Of a DNA stretch of 64,000 bases, positions 51,282 to 59,614 are shown piece after piece. The translations under genes were made by a program, and so were the position numbers. Within the stretch, counting starts at the first letter, position 1, and each line of letters opens with the position of its first letter. The stretch is from Candidatus Segatella violae (GTDB lineage: Bacteria; Bacteroidota; Bacteroidia; Bacteroidales; Bacteroidaceae), in the NCBI GenBank assembly GCA_002440225.1, contig DJSH01000052.1, forward strand, positions 5,127 to 69,126, read 5' to 3'. Below the pieces are notes generated by a model. That model was not told where the DNA came from. It saw nothing but the letters and a program-made list of their open reading frames with translations, and did no database searches.

Positions 51282-52367
51282 TTAGTACACCAGCATGAAA
51301 GCCTGGTAGATGATGTTAACCAACAAGGCCGCTACAACGATTCCGCCCGTCCATAGCAATATCTTGATGAGTCGGCGCTGCTGCTGCGACTTTTGGTCGG
51401 CAGTGCTCAACGTTGGAACCACGCGCTCCTCGGTTGGTTTCTCGTCGGTCTTTGTCTGGTCGATGAAATTGATGGCGTTCACCAGGTTGGCATCGTTCTC
51501 GTTCACGAGGGTCTCATACTTGGCAAACTTCACGAGGTCGGCGGTCTGGAAGAGTTCCTTCAACTCGTCTATCATCTTTTGGTCGCCCGATGCTCTCAGG
51601 CGGTCGATGATTTCTGCGCTGGTCATCTCCATGGCGTTGAAGCCAAAGCGATTGACGATGTACTCACGGATGGTGTTAGTGAGTTGCGTGTAGTAAGCCT
51701 TCTGCGTTTCCTGGTTCTCCACGTGTTGCTGCTTGATGACGTTGATCTCATTGAGAGCCTTCTCGTGGGCTGGAACTCGTCTCACAATGCGGATGTGGGT
51801 GATGATTGGCTTGTTGTGCTTGAGTCGATAGCGCAGGTAAAGCCATGCGCCACAGACGATTAGCATCAAGATGCTCAACCAAAACAGCGAGCTCCACTCA
51901 CTCCACAAGAATGGGTTGTTTTGCACATCCTTGGGTGGATAGAACTGATTGGGGTGAACTGTATCCACAGGCACCGTGAGCACCTTGAGAGCCAGCTGGT
52001 TGCCATGATAGTCTTTTCCGTTTACCTTCACATTCAAGGCAGGTATGGCGTACACACGCTCATCGAACGAGGTAAGCCTGTAGTCTCGGCTCACCTCCAT
52101 TCGGTCGCCCACATGCGAGGTGTCGCCTTGGCTCTGCTCCACCACCTCCACGCCTGGCGTTATCTGCTGTTGAGGCTTGAAGGAAGGCAGCACCACCTTG
52201 TCGCCCTTGCCCACCGTCGCCTTGAGGTGCAGCACCGTCTGCTGTCCGATGAGTATCTGCAGCGAGTCGAGCCGTTGCTCCACTTGCTGGGCTTGTGCCA
52301 AGCTAGGGGTCAGCCAGCTCATCGCTATCGCCATGAATGCGACAATATGTTGTTTTACTATCTTCAT
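51282..52367 (-). CDS. Bat-operon membrane protein of unknown function
   Basis: The 361-residue protein has a signal peptide (FMAIAMSWLTPSLAQAQ). A periplasmic domain of about 135 residues with strand patterns (VLHLKATVGKGDKVVLPSF) follows. A membrane helix lies near 170-190 (FWLSILMLIVCGAWLYLRY). A cytoplasmic helical region (NTIREYIVNRFGFNAMEMTS) is similar in form to the helical end of BatD-type proteins, and a last helix is at the C-terminus. It sits between the DUF58 gene and batA, the position of the small unnamed gene in many bat operons. No precise family was recognised. Confidence 0.78.
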   Translation of the reverse strand: MKIVKQHIVAFMAIAMSWLTPSLAQAQQVEQRLDSLQILIGQQTVLHLKATVGKGDKVVLPSFKPQQQITPGVEVVEQSQGDTSHVGDRMEVSRDYRLTSFDERVYAIPALNVKVNGKDYHGNQLALKVLTVPVDTVHPNQFYPPKDVQNNPFLWSEWSSLFWLSILMLIVCGAWLYLRYRLKHNKPIITHIRIVRRVPAHEKALNEINVIKQQHVENQETQKAYYTQLTNTIREYIVNRFGFNAMEMTSAEIIDRLRASGDQKMIDELKELFQTADLVKFAKYETLVNENDANLVNAINFIDQTKTDEKPTEERVVPTLSTADQKSQQQRRLIKILLWTGGIVVAALLVNIIYQAFMLVY

Positions 52368-52415
52368 AGAACTTTAAAACCTTCTAACTAAATAGAACTA
52401 TAAGATCTTCTAATA
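52366..52415. repeat. 25-base imperfect repeat between the DUF58 and Bat membrane-protein genes
   Basis: ATAGAACT...CTTCTAA(C/T)-type sequence occurs at 52366-52390 and 52391-52415. It lies in the spacer and touches the start codon of the following gene. Confidence 0.7.
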
Positions 52416-52434
52416 TAAAAAACGAACCACAACT

Positions 52435-53304
52435 CTACCCTCTCTGCTTGAAGAGCATGAGCAAGGCCTTGGAGAAATCCTCGTTGGTGGCGATGCTAGT
52501 CCAGTCCACCTTGCTCTTGGCGAAGAGGCTCCTCAGGTTGTCTTGCCGCATGAGCCAGTGCTGGGTGTGAGCCATGCGAAGTTTCTTAGAGCTAGTGTCG
52601 ATGTACATCTCGTGTCCGGTCTCTGCATCCATCACCTTGAGCAGTCCTACGTCGGGCAGGCTCTTGGCACGTGGGTCGTACACCTGGATGGCCACCACGT
52701 CGTGCTTCTGGTTGGCTATCTGCAACGGATGCTGATAGTCCTTGCGGTCGTAGAAATCGCTTATCACGAAAGCCGTGCAGTGGCGTTTCATCACCCGTGT
52801 GAAGTATTCCAGAGCCTGTCCGATGTCGGTGCGCTGGCTCTGGGGCTTGAAGTCGAGCATCTCCCTGATGATGTAGAGGATGTGCTTGCGCCCCTTCTTG
52901 GGTGGGATGTATTTCTCGATGCGGTCGGAGAAGAAGATGACACCTATCTTGTCGTTGTTCTGGATGGCACTGAAGGCCAGCGTGGCGGCGATCTCTGTGG
53001 CGAGGTCTCGCTTCATCTGCTTCATCGTGCCGAAATCAAGGGAACCGCTCACGTCGACGAGCAACATCACGGTAAGCTCTCGCTCCTCCTCAAACACCTT
53101 GACGAAAGGCTTGTGGAAGCGGGCGGTCACGTTCCAGTCGATGTCTCTCACGTCGTCGCCGTACTGATACTCACGCACCTCGGCGAAGGCCATTCCCCTG
53201 CCCTTGAAGGCAGAGTGATACTGACCTGCGAAGATGTTCTGGCTCAGACCGCGAGTCTTGATCTCTATCTTCCGGACTTTCTTTAAGATATCTTGTGTAT
53301 CCAA
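52435..53304 (-). CDS. DUF58 protein of the bat operon
   Basis: The 289-residue cytoplasmic protein contains the DUF58 core with YQYGDDVRDIDWNVTARF and the VWA-like strand MLLVDVSGSLDFGT (DxSGS). It is typically encoded next to a MoxR ATPase. MoxR-DUF58 pairs are thought to act together with VWA partners in envelope maintenance or complex assembly. It lies 35 bases after moxR and leads into the bat genes. Confidence 0.93.
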   Translation of the reverse strand: MDTQDILKKVRKIEIKTRGLSQNIFAGQYHSAFKGRGMAFAEVREYQYGDDVRDIDWNVTARFHKPFVKVFEEERELTVMLLVDVSGSLDFGTMKQMKRDLATEIAATLAFSAIQNNDKIGVIFFSDRIEKYIPPKKGRKHILYIIREMLDFKPQSQRTDIGQALEYFTRVMKRHCTAFVISDFYDRKDYQHPLQIANQKHDVVAIQVYDPRAKSLPDVGLLKVMDAETGHEMYIDTSSKKLRMAHTQHWLMRQDNLRSLFAKSKVDWTSIATNEDFSKALLMLFKQRG

Positions 53305-53310
53305 TTTTGT

Positions 53311-53340
53311 ATTATAAATTACGAATTATAAATTATAAAT
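53311..53340. repeat. 14-base AT-rich tandem repeat at the moxR stop
   Basis: ATTATAAATTACGA and ATTATAAATTATAAAT are adjacent at 53311-53324 and 53325-53340. The last base is the first base of the moxR stop codon (minus strand). Confidence 0.75.
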
Positions 53341-54335
53341 CAAGGCACCTCTACCTTGTTGATGATGCGGCTTACGATTTCCTCGCTTGTCACATTGCTT
53401 GCCTCAGCCTCGTATGAAAGGCCGATGCGGTGGCGCAGCACGTCGTGGGCCACCGCTCTCACATCCTCTGGGATTACGTATCCACGATGCTTGATGAAGG
53501 CGTAGGCACGGGCTGCCTTGGCGAGCGAGATGCTGGCACGAGGACTACCGCCGAAGGTAATCAAATCCTTGAGCTCGCCCAATCCATAACGCTCTGGATA
53601 ACGAGAGGCAAAGACGATGTCGGCGATGTATTGCTCTATCTTCTCGTCGATGTAAACCTCGTTTACGATGCTGCGTGCCTTGAGGATTTCCTCGGAGGTG
53701 GTGACTGGAGAAACTTGTGGCAGACCGCCCTGGATATTCTCACGTATGATGAGTTTCTCCTCCTCAAGCGTAGGGTAGTCGATGATGACCTTCAGCAAGA
53801 AACGGTCCACCTGAGCCTCAGGCAATTGGTAGGTTCCTTCCTGCTCGATAGGGTTCTGCGTTGCCATTACGAGGAATGGGTTAGGCAGCTTGAAAGTATC
53901 GTCGCCGATGGTTATCTGATGTTCCTGCATCGCCTCTAGCAAGGCGCTCTGTACCTTGGCTGGGGCACGGTTGATTTCATCAGCCAACACGAAATTGGCG
54001 AAGACCGGACCGCGCTTCACATGGAATGCCTCATCCTTCTGCGAATAGATTTGCGTACCAATCACATCGGCTGGCAACAAATCGGGGGTAAACTGGATGC
54101 GGCTAAAATCGGCGCTGATGAGCTGTGACAATGTTTTGATTGCGAGGGTCTTCGCCAAGCCCGGCACACCTTCCAAGAGAATGTGTCCATCCGAGAGAAG
54201 ACCGATGAGAAGACAGTCTACGAGGTGTTTCTGACCTACGATGACCTTATTCATGCCCATTACCAGGTTGGTAACGAACTGACTTTGTTGTTCTATCCGC
54301 ATGTTGAGCTCGCGGATATCGATAGCTTCTGCCAT
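53340..54335 (-). CDS. MoxR-family AAA ATPase
   Basis: The 331-residue protein has the AAA_3 domain: Walker A LLEGVPGLAKTLAIK, Walker B VLADEINRAPAKVQSALLEAM and the sensor region MATQNPIEQEGTYQLPEAQ. This is the MoxR type that acts as a chaperone-like ATPase on VWA protein complexes. It heads the operon moxR-DUF58-unknown-batA-batB-batC-batDE-PAP2. A -7 box lies 54 bases upstream at 54390-54397. Confidence 0.95.
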   Translation of the reverse strand: MAEAIDIRELNMRIEQQSQFVTNLVMGMNKVIVGQKHLVDCLLIGLLSDGHILLEGVPGLAKTLAIKTLSQLISADFSRIQFTPDLLPADVIGTQIYSQKDEAFHVKRGPVFANFVLADEINRAPAKVQSALLEAMQEHQITIGDDTFKLPNPFLVMATQNPIEQEGTYQLPEAQVDRFLLKVIIDYPTLEEEKLIIRENIQGGLPQVSPVTTSEEILKARSIVNEVYIDEKIEQYIADIVFASRYPERYGLGELKDLITFGGSPRASISLAKAARAYAFIKHRGYVIPEDVRAVAHDVLRHRIGLSYEAEASNVTSEEIVSRIINKVEVP

Positions 54336-54389
54336 AATTTTAATATCTTTATTTTTACGTTTAATCTCATGTTTTCAAAAATCAAACGC

Positions 54390-54397
54390 AAAAGTAA
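54390..54397 (-). promoter_or_regulatory. -7 box for the moxR-bat operon
   Basis: The minus strand reads TACTTTTG (TAnnTTTG), 54 bases before the moxR start. Confidence 0.6.
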
Positions 54398-54444
54398 CAA
54401 ATTATGACCACAATATCGAATAAAGCTATCTAAATAATATTAAA

Positions 54445-54500
54445 ATTGTTTCACAAAAGCTATTTTTAGAAACTTTTAAAGAATAGCTTTCGGAAACAAT
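54445..54500 (-). terminator. Large inverted repeat, likely terminator of the MFS gene
   Basis: ATTGTTTC + AAAGCTATT pairs with AATAGCTTT + GAAACAAT, a nearly continuous 17-base stem with a loop of about 17 bases. It is 18 bases past the MFS stop and is followed on the minus strand by TTTTAATATT. A long stem without a clean T tract leaves room for a regulatory role at the moxR promoter. Confidence 0.55.
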
Positions 54501-54517
54501 CTATATCTTAACTCACT

Positions 54518-55738
54518 TTATCTATTTCTGTGTTTCATGTACCAAGGGTGCACAAAGAAATTGTACAATATGAGACTCACCACCACCAATACCAAGCTGG
54601 CGACGACAAGGTGACCATCTACCCTATTGAGCAAAGGAAAATTGACAGCCAAAGAAGAAGGGTTTTGCTTTTCCAACAACATGAAGCCGAGGAACAAGCC
54701 CAGGCTCAGTCCCAGTTCCCAAGCCAGGAAGAAGGAGCTCATGCTGGTGCCTCGCTGGCAATGCTTGGCCAGCTTGATGTAGAAGAGCAGGAACCTGCTG
54801 CCCATGATGCCGACGGCAAGGCCCATCAAGGCTGGAGAGATAAACTCGATGGCGGTGAGCTGGTCTGAGGTGAGAATCAAGATGGCGGCTCCCATCAGGA
54901 GCAGTCCCGTGATTACCTCGCTCTTGAGGTCGGCATCGGCAAAGACGTATTTCTCCGCCAAGAAACCGATGGTGAGTCCCGCCCCTATCAAGAGGTAGAA
55001 CTGGGCACTATGAGGACTGCCCAAGAGTATTCCCACGGCTGACATCACAAGAACGATGTTGACGAAGAGAGGCAAGCCTTGCGGCAAGAAGAAGCGGTCG
55101 AGGCTGAAGAGAGGCATGTGGTCGGTGGGCGCCTTGAATGGGAACTTCGCCACGGATACGAGCACAAAAGCCACCAATGCCGTTACGACAGAAAGCACCA
55201 AGCTGTACTTAAATTCCAGGTAATCGAAGGAGAAGGCCACAACCACCGGAGCCAAAGCCAACGCATAGCGAGAGAACCAAGCCGAGATGAAGTTGGCCTC
55301 CGTGCGCTGGAACGACTCGCAAGTATCTATGATGAGCGTGCTGGAGAGCGTCATCTGCGCCAATCCCAGACAGGCACCCATCACGAAGCGCAAAGCCAGA
55401 ACCATCCAGAACTCCACCTTCACCTGCAAGAAATGGTCGATGTAGAAGAGCACGGCGGAGCATAGCGCCACACCCACCATCGCCCATTGGCAGACACGAT
55501 TGCGGCGATAGCGTTGCACCCAGTAGGAGCAAAAGCCACCCAGTGCAAAGATGCCCAATCCGAACACGCCCATGGAGCTAGCCACCTCAAGAGGAGTGAA
55601 ATGACGCTCCAGCAGATAAGGAGGCAAGCCTGGTATCTGGGCGTAGACACTCATCATGAGAAAGAGGTTAGCGAACGCTAGCAACCAAAAGTCACGATGC
55701 CACAACTTAATATGTATCGGAGTATTCTGTGTATCCAT
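54518..55738 (-). CDS. Major facilitator superfamily transporter
   Basis: The 406-residue protein has about 12 membrane helices. Signature-like parts are PPYLLERHFTPLEVASSMGVFGLGIF (helix 1-2 loop), VMGACLGLAQMTLSSTLIID and SFFLAWELGLSLGLFLGF. The N-terminal half has the basic loop YWVQRYRRNRVCQ between helices 2 and 3, a position that usually holds the MFS motif A. The substrate is unknown. It starts 62 bases after panB on the same strand and may share its transcript. Confidence 0.9.
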   Translation of the reverse strand: MDTQNTPIHIKLWHRDFWLLAFANLFLMMSVYAQIPGLPPYLLERHFTPLEVASSMGVFGLGIFALGGFCSYWVQRYRRNRVCQWAMVGVALCSAVLFYIDHFLQVKVEFWMVLALRFVMGACLGLAQMTLSSTLIIDTCESFQRTEANFISAWFSRYALALAPVVVAFSFDYLEFKYSLVLSVVTALVAFVLVSVAKFPFKAPTDHMPLFSLDRFFLPQGLPLFVNIVLVMSAVGILLGSPHSAQFYLLIGAGLTIGFLAEKYVFADADLKSEVITGLLLMGAAILILTSDQLTAIEFISPALMGLAVGIMGSRFLLFYIKLAKHCQRGTSMSSFFLAWELGLSLGLFLGFMLLEKQNPSSLAVNFPLLNRVDGHLVVASLVLVVVSLILYNFFVHPWYMKHRNR

Positions 55739-55799
55739 TACTTTTCAATGATTTCTTCCTATCCAGTTTTTCCTGTCCTGTTCCTTCACGCCTAGTTTA

Positions 55800-56618
55800 T
55801 CAATAGCTCTCTTCGGTGCTGGGGAAGTCCACCGTCTTCACTGCGTCGATGTACGATTTCACGCCCTTGGTGAGCTCCTCGCCAACCTGGGCGAAATGGC
55901 GCAAGAACTTAGGCTTGAAGCCTTGGGTCATGCCCATGGCGTCGGCGTATACGAGCACTTGTCCGTCGCAACCGTTGCCGGCTCCGATGCCGATGGTCAC
56001 AGCCTTCACCTTCTTGCTTACCTCGGCAGCCAACTGGGCTGGCACCTTTTCGAGCACGATGGCGAAGCAGCCTGCCTCGTCGAGGGCAATGGCGTCGCTG
56101 AAGAGCTTCTGCGCCTCCGCCTCCTCCTTGGCACGAATGCCATAGCCTCCAAACTTATGGACGCTCTGCGGTGTCAAGCCGAGGTGTCCATGCACAGGAA
56201 TACCCGCATCGACCAAGGCTTTCACGGTGTCACAGATTTCCACGCCACCCTCCAGTTTGAGTGCGTCCACGCCTGTCTCTTTCATCATGCGGCAAGCGTT
56301 GCGGAGGGCTTCCTCCTTGCTTATCTGGTAACTACCGAAAGGCATGTCGCACACCACGAGGGCGTGGTTGCAGGCACGAGCCACGCTGCGTGCATGGTAA
56401 ATCATCTGGTCTACGGTGATGGGCAGCGTGTCGGCGTTGCCAGCCATCACGTTGCTGGCAGAGTCGCCTATCAAGATGGAGTCGATTCCTGCGGCGTCTA
56501 TGATGCCGGCAGTAGTGTAATCGTAAGCGGTGAGCATGGTCACCTTCTCGCCAGCCTTCTTCATCTCTGCGAAGGTGTTGACGGTAATTTTCTTTTTATC
56601 TGTTGATAAATATCCCAT
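55800..56618 (-). CDS. panB: 3-methyl-2-oxobutanoate hydroxymethyltransferase PanB
   Basis: PanB adds a hydroxymethyl group from methylene-tetrahydrofolate to ketoisovalerate, the first committed step to pantothenate. The 272 residues contain MLTAYDYTTAGIIDAAGID, ILIGDSASNVMAG (metal-binding Asp), VVCDMPFGSYQ, LKLEGGVEICDTVKAL, GIPVHGHLGLTPQSVHKFGGY (VMGH-type region) and IGIGAGNGCDGQVLV. No panC or panD is adjacent. A -7 box lies upstream at 56648-56655. Length is normal for the family. Confidence 0.97.
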   Translation of the reverse strand: MGYLSTDKKKITVNTFAEMKKAGEKVTMLTAYDYTTAGIIDAAGIDSILIGDSASNVMAGNADTLPITVDQMIYHARSVARACNHALVVCDMPFGSYQISKEEALRNACRMMKETGVDALKLEGGVEICDTVKALVDAGIPVHGHLGLTPQSVHKFGGYGIRAKEEAEAQKLFSDAIALDEAGCFAIVLEKVPAQLAAEVSKKVKAVTIGIGAGNGCDGQVLVYADAMGMTQGFKPKFLRHFAQVGEELTKGVKSYIDAVKTVDFPSTEESY

Positions 56619-56647
56619 TTTATAGTTTTGTTTTGCAAATTCGGGTG

Positions 56648-56655
56648 CAAAAGTA
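56648..56655 (-). promoter_or_regulatory. -7 box for panB
   Basis: The minus strand reads TACTTTTG, 29 bases before the panB start, and is placed between panB and the HAD gene. Confidence 0.6.
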
Positions 56656-56662
56656 CAAATTT

Positions 56663-57346
56663 TTATTGAAACTGAGCAACAATACGCTCTAAATCTGCAT
56701 AGCCGAACCCCATATAATTGTCGATGACGTAATCAGAGAGGGGCTTGATGAGCTCCTCGGCGTTGGTGGTGGCGAGTCCGAGCGTGAAGGCTCCAGAGGC
56801 TCTCACCGCCTTCAGTCCGTTGAAACTGTCCTCCAGTCCCACGCACTCCTCCGGCTTGGCTCCGAAGCAAGCGGCACCTTTCAGATAACAGTCTGGGTCG
56901 GGTTTACTCTTGGCGAAATCCTCGCTGGTGAGCACTCGGTCGAAATAGCCCTTGAACTCGGGATGTTTCTGATAAACATTTTGCATCTTGGCGTTGTTGC
57001 TACTCGTTACTACAGCGCACTTTACGCCATGTTGCTTCAAGTCTTTGATGAAATCTTCGAAACCTGCGATGTATTCATATTTCATGCTCATCTCAAACTG
57101 GTTGAGACGGGCGGTAACCTTAGCTTGCTCAACCTGTGGATTGGCATAGCCATCGATGTGGGCGAAGACGGCGTCGTCGGCAAAATACTTATCGTAGATT
57201 TGCACGAGGGTCTGTCCCTTGATGCGATGGGCGAAATCAGGAAGCTCAGGATGATACTCCTTGCCTATCTGCCCCCAAAAGACGGTGTATTGCGACTCGG
57301 TGTCGAACACGACACCATCCAGGTCGAAGAGTGCTGCTTTTATCAT
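56663..57346 (-). CDS. HAD-family hydrolase (beta-phosphoglucomutase/phosphatase-like)
   Basis: The 227-residue cytoplasmic protein has all HAD motifs: FDLDGVVFDTES (catalytic Asp pair), VVTSSNNAKMQ (motif II Ser/Thr) and KSKPDPDCYLKGA (Lys). The metal-binding GLEDSFNGLKAV lies near the C-terminus. A cap domain sits between the first and second motifs. It is the class that includes beta-phosphoglucomutase and small sugar-phosphate phosphatases; the substrate is not evident. A -7 box is found 54 bases upstream. Confidence 0.92.
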   Translation of the reverse strand: MIKAALFDLDGVVFDTESQYTVFWGQIGKEYHPELPDFAHRIKGQTLVQIYDKYFADDAVFAHIDGYANPQVEQAKVTARLNQFEMSMKYEYIAGFEDFIKDLKQHGVKCAVVTSSNNAKMQNVYQKHPEFKGYFDRVLTSEDFAKSKPDPDCYLKGAACFGAKPEECVGLEDSFNGLKAVRASGAFTLGLATTNAEELIKPLSDYVIDNYMGFGYADLERIVAQFQ

Positions 57347-57400
57347 ATATTCTCTTTACTTTATTATCATTTAATTCTTAAATAGTATTGAAATCGAGTG

Positions 57401-57408
57401 CAAAGTTA
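57401..57408 (-). promoter_or_regulatory. -7 box for the HAD gene
   Basis: The minus strand reads TAACTTTG, 54 bases before the start, divergent from rsmG. Confidence 0.6.
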
Positions 57409-57483
57409 CGCAAAAATCTTAATATATGCGCCATATTCTATAGATTTTACCGATTTTATGATTAGATTTCCGATTTTTTACAC

Positions 57484-57491
57484 TATCTTTG
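57484..57491 (+). promoter_or_regulatory. -7 box for rsmG
   Basis: TATCTTTG matches TAnnTTTG, 49 bases before the preferred rsmG start. Confidence 0.65.
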
Positions 57492-57540
57492 CAGGCAATT
57501 GTAGCAGTTGCAAGGCTATATTGAAAGCAAAAAAGAGAAT

Positions 57541-58167
57541 ATGATGAACATAATAGAAAAATATTTTCCCAATCTCAGCGAGAAACAGAAACAGCAGATA
57601 GCGGCTCTCGACGATCTCTACCGCGAGTGGAACGCCAAAATCAACGTGATTAGCCGCAAAGACATCGATAATCTCTACGAGCACCACGTGCTCCACTCCA
57701 TGGCCATCGCCAAGGCCATCAATTTCCGTCCGGGCACCGAGATCCTCGATTTCGGATGCGGAGGCGGATTCCCGGGCATTCCGCTCGCCATCCTCTTCCC
57801 TGAGTGCAAGTTCAAGCTCATCGACGGAACGGGCAAGAAAATCCGTGTGTGCCAGGAGGTGGCGGGTGCCATCGGCCTGGGAAACCTCACCGCCGAGCAT
57901 CTGCGCGGTGAGGACGAGAAGGCCAAGTACGACTTCGTGGTGAGCCGTGCCGTGATGCAGCTGCCCGACCTGATGAAGATTATCAAGAAGAACTTTAAGA
58001 AAACTAGTCAGAACGCACTGCCCAACGGCTTGCTCTGCCTCAAGGGCGGCAACCTGAAGGAGGAGTTGAAGCAATACTACAAGATTGCCGAGATTACCCC
58101 GCTGAGCAATTTCTTCGACGAGGAATGGTTCAGCCAAGACAAGCAGCTGGTCTATGTTCCCAACTAG
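57541..58167 (+). CDS. rsmG: 16S rRNA (guanine-527-N7)-methyltransferase RsmG
   Basis: RsmG methylates G527 of 16S rRNA with SAM. The 208 residues start MMNIIEKYFPNLSEKQ. A TTG 11 codons upstream is also in frame, but the ATG pair at 57541/57544 fits the family better. Motifs: LYREWNAKINVISRKD, ILDFGCGGGFPGIPLAI (SAM site), LIDGTGKKIRVCQEV and FVVSRAVMQLPDL. The gene is followed by a metallo-hydrolase and ruvC in the same direction. Confidence 0.96.
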   Translation: MMNIIEKYFPNLSEKQKQQIAALDDLYREWNAKINVISRKDIDNLYEHHVLHSMAIAKAINFRPGTEILDFGCGGGFPGIPLAILFPECKFKLIDGTGKKIRVCQEVAGAIGLGNLTAEHLRGEDEKAKYDFVVSRAVMQLPDLMKIIKKNFKKTSQNALPNGLLCLKGGNLKEELKQYYKIAEITPLSNFFDEEWFSQDKQLVYVPN

Positions 58168-58203
58168 GGAGACTTTTATTTATAGTCAGAAAATCATAAG
58201 ATA

Positions 58204-58848
58204 ATGATGCATATAGAAAGATTTCAATGCAACATGTTGCAGGAAAACTGCTACGTGGTGAGCGATGACACCAAGGAGTGTGCCATCATCGATTGCGGAG
58301 CCTACTATCCAGAGGAGCGCACCGCCATCACCAATTACATCCGAGAGAACGGACTCAAGCCCGTACACCTGCTCGTAACCCATGGCCATCTCGACCACAA
58401 CTTTGGCAACGACACCATCTATAAGGAGTTCGGGCTCAAGCCAGAGGTGTCGGCTGGCGACGAGAAACTGATGCAGGGGCTCAACCGTCAGGCTGAGTCT
58501 TTCTACGGCATGAAGCTCGACACCAAGTTCCCTCCCATCGACCATTTCTTCGAGGAAGACGAGGTCATCCATGTGGGCAACCACCAGTTTACCATCATCG
58601 AGACTCCGGGCCACAGCAATGGTTCGGTATGCTTCTATTGCGAGGCAGAGCACGTGCTCTTCTCGGGCGATACGCTCTTCCGCACCTCCATCGGCCGAAC
58701 CGATTTCCCTGGCGGAAGCATGTTCCGCATCATCAATAGCCTGCGCCACCTAGGGCAGTTGCCCGACGAGACCGTGGTGCTGCCAGGCCACGGCGAGCAA
58801 ACCACCATCGGCGACGAGCTAGCCCACAACCCTTACATGGATCGATGA
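58204..58848 (+). CDS. MBL-fold metallo-hydrolase (glyoxalase II-like)
   Basis: The 214-residue cytoplasmic protein has the zinc motif THGHLDHNFG (HxHxDH), and GHSNGSV, SGDTLF and PGHGEQT supply the remaining ligands in order. It resembles the small YcbL-type hydrolases related to glyoxalase II; the thioester substrate is not certain. ATG codons at 58204 and 58207 are both possible. The stop overlaps the ruvC start by four bases (ATGA), so the two are translationally coupled. Confidence 0.93.
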   Translation: MMHIERFQCNMLQENCYVVSDDTKECAIIDCGAYYPEERTAITNYIRENGLKPVHLLVTHGHLDHNFGNDTIYKEFGLKPEVSAGDEKLMQGLNRQAESFYGMKLDTKFPPIDHFFEEDEVIHVGNHQFTIIETPGHSNGSVCFYCEAEHVLFSGDTLFRTSIGRTDFPGGSMFRIINSLRHLGQLPDETVVLPGHGEQTTIGDELAHNPYMDR

Positions 58849-59474
58849 ACAAGACTGAGAAAATCATCCTCGGCATCGACCCTGGCACCAACGTGATGGG
58901 CTACGGCGTGATTCGTGTGCTGGGCAACAAGGCAGAACTGGTGGTGATGGGTGTCGTGGACATGAGGCGAGAGAAAGACCCCTACCTCAGGCTCGGCAAG
59001 ATATTCGAGCGGGTTACCGGCATCATCGACGCCTACCTGCCTGACGAGATGGCCATCGAGGCTCCCTTCTTCGGCAAGAACGTGCAGTCGATGCTCAAGC
59101 TGGGCAGGGCGCAGGGCGTGGCCATCGCCGCCGCCATCCACCACAGCGTGCCCATACACGAGTATGCGCCGCTGAAAATCAAGATGGCGATAACGGGACA
59201 GGGACAGGCCTCGAAGGAGCAGGTGGCTGCCATGCTGCAACGCATGCTGCGCATCAAGGACGAAGACATGCCTAAGTTTATGGACGCAACCGACGCCCTG
59301 GGCGCAGCCTACTGCCATTTTCTGCAGATGGGTCGCCCCGAGACCGACGCCAAGCACTACAGCAGCTGGAAAGACTTCGCCACCAAGAACCAGAGCCGCA
59401 TAGAGGGCAAAGGAGACCTCACGGGTCCAAAGGCCCAGCTCCTAGCTGCCATGAACAGAACCACGCATAAATAA
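58845..59474 (+). CDS. ruvC: Crossover junction endodeoxyribonuclease RuvC
   Basis: RuvC resolves Holliday junctions. The 209-residue protein starts with ILGIDPGTNVMGYGVI (first catalytic Asp) and has MAIEAPFFGKN (catalytic Glu) and the pair of aspartates in FMDATDALGAAYCH. The C-terminal 35 residues (YSSWKDFATKNQSR onward) are an extension beyond the standard E. coli length (173 residues). No ruvA or ruvB is in the window. It is followed by a repeat-rich spacer. Confidence 0.95.
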   Translation: MNKTEKIILGIDPGTNVMGYGVIRVLGNKAELVVMGVVDMRREKDPYLRLGKIFERVTGIIDAYLPDEMAIEAPFFGKNVQSMLKLGRAQGVAIAAAIHHSVPIHEYAPLKIKMAITGQGQASKEQVAAMLQRMLRIKDEDMPKFMDATDALGAAYCHFLQMGRPETDAKHYSSWKDFATKNQSRIEGKGDLTGPKAQLLAAMNRTTHK

Positions 59475-59477
59475 GAA

Positions 59478-59575
59478 AAGGTAAAGCACCCTGTAAGGGC
59501 AAAAGCACCTAGCACAGGGTAACACCCTGGGTTAAAGGTGAGGGGGGGTAAAGCGCCCTGAAAGGGCAAAAGCTT
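59478..59575. repeat. Dispersed hairpin repeat element (copy 1)
   Basis: GGTAAAGC(A/G)CCCTG(T/A)AAGGGCAAAAGC is present twice, at 59480-59506 and 59547-59573. Each unit holds a small hairpin (GCCCT...AGGGC). Between them lies CCTAGCACAGGGTAACACCCTGGG, another hairpin-rich core. The same sequence, inverted and shortened, recurs at 63934-64000. Confidence 0.85.
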
Positions 59576-59614
59576 TATTTAATAATAATGTAGAAAAGCA
59601 ATAATAAAAGAGAG

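Noticed and set aside
54445..54500. Transposon end or insertion-sequence remnant
   Set aside because: The arms are directly after the MFS stop with no transposase or target duplication, so terminator or regulatory hairpin is simpler.
57508..57540. TTG start for RsmG 11 codons upstream
   Set aside because: The ATG pair at 57541/57544 fits the RsmG family start, and the added residues are not family-like.
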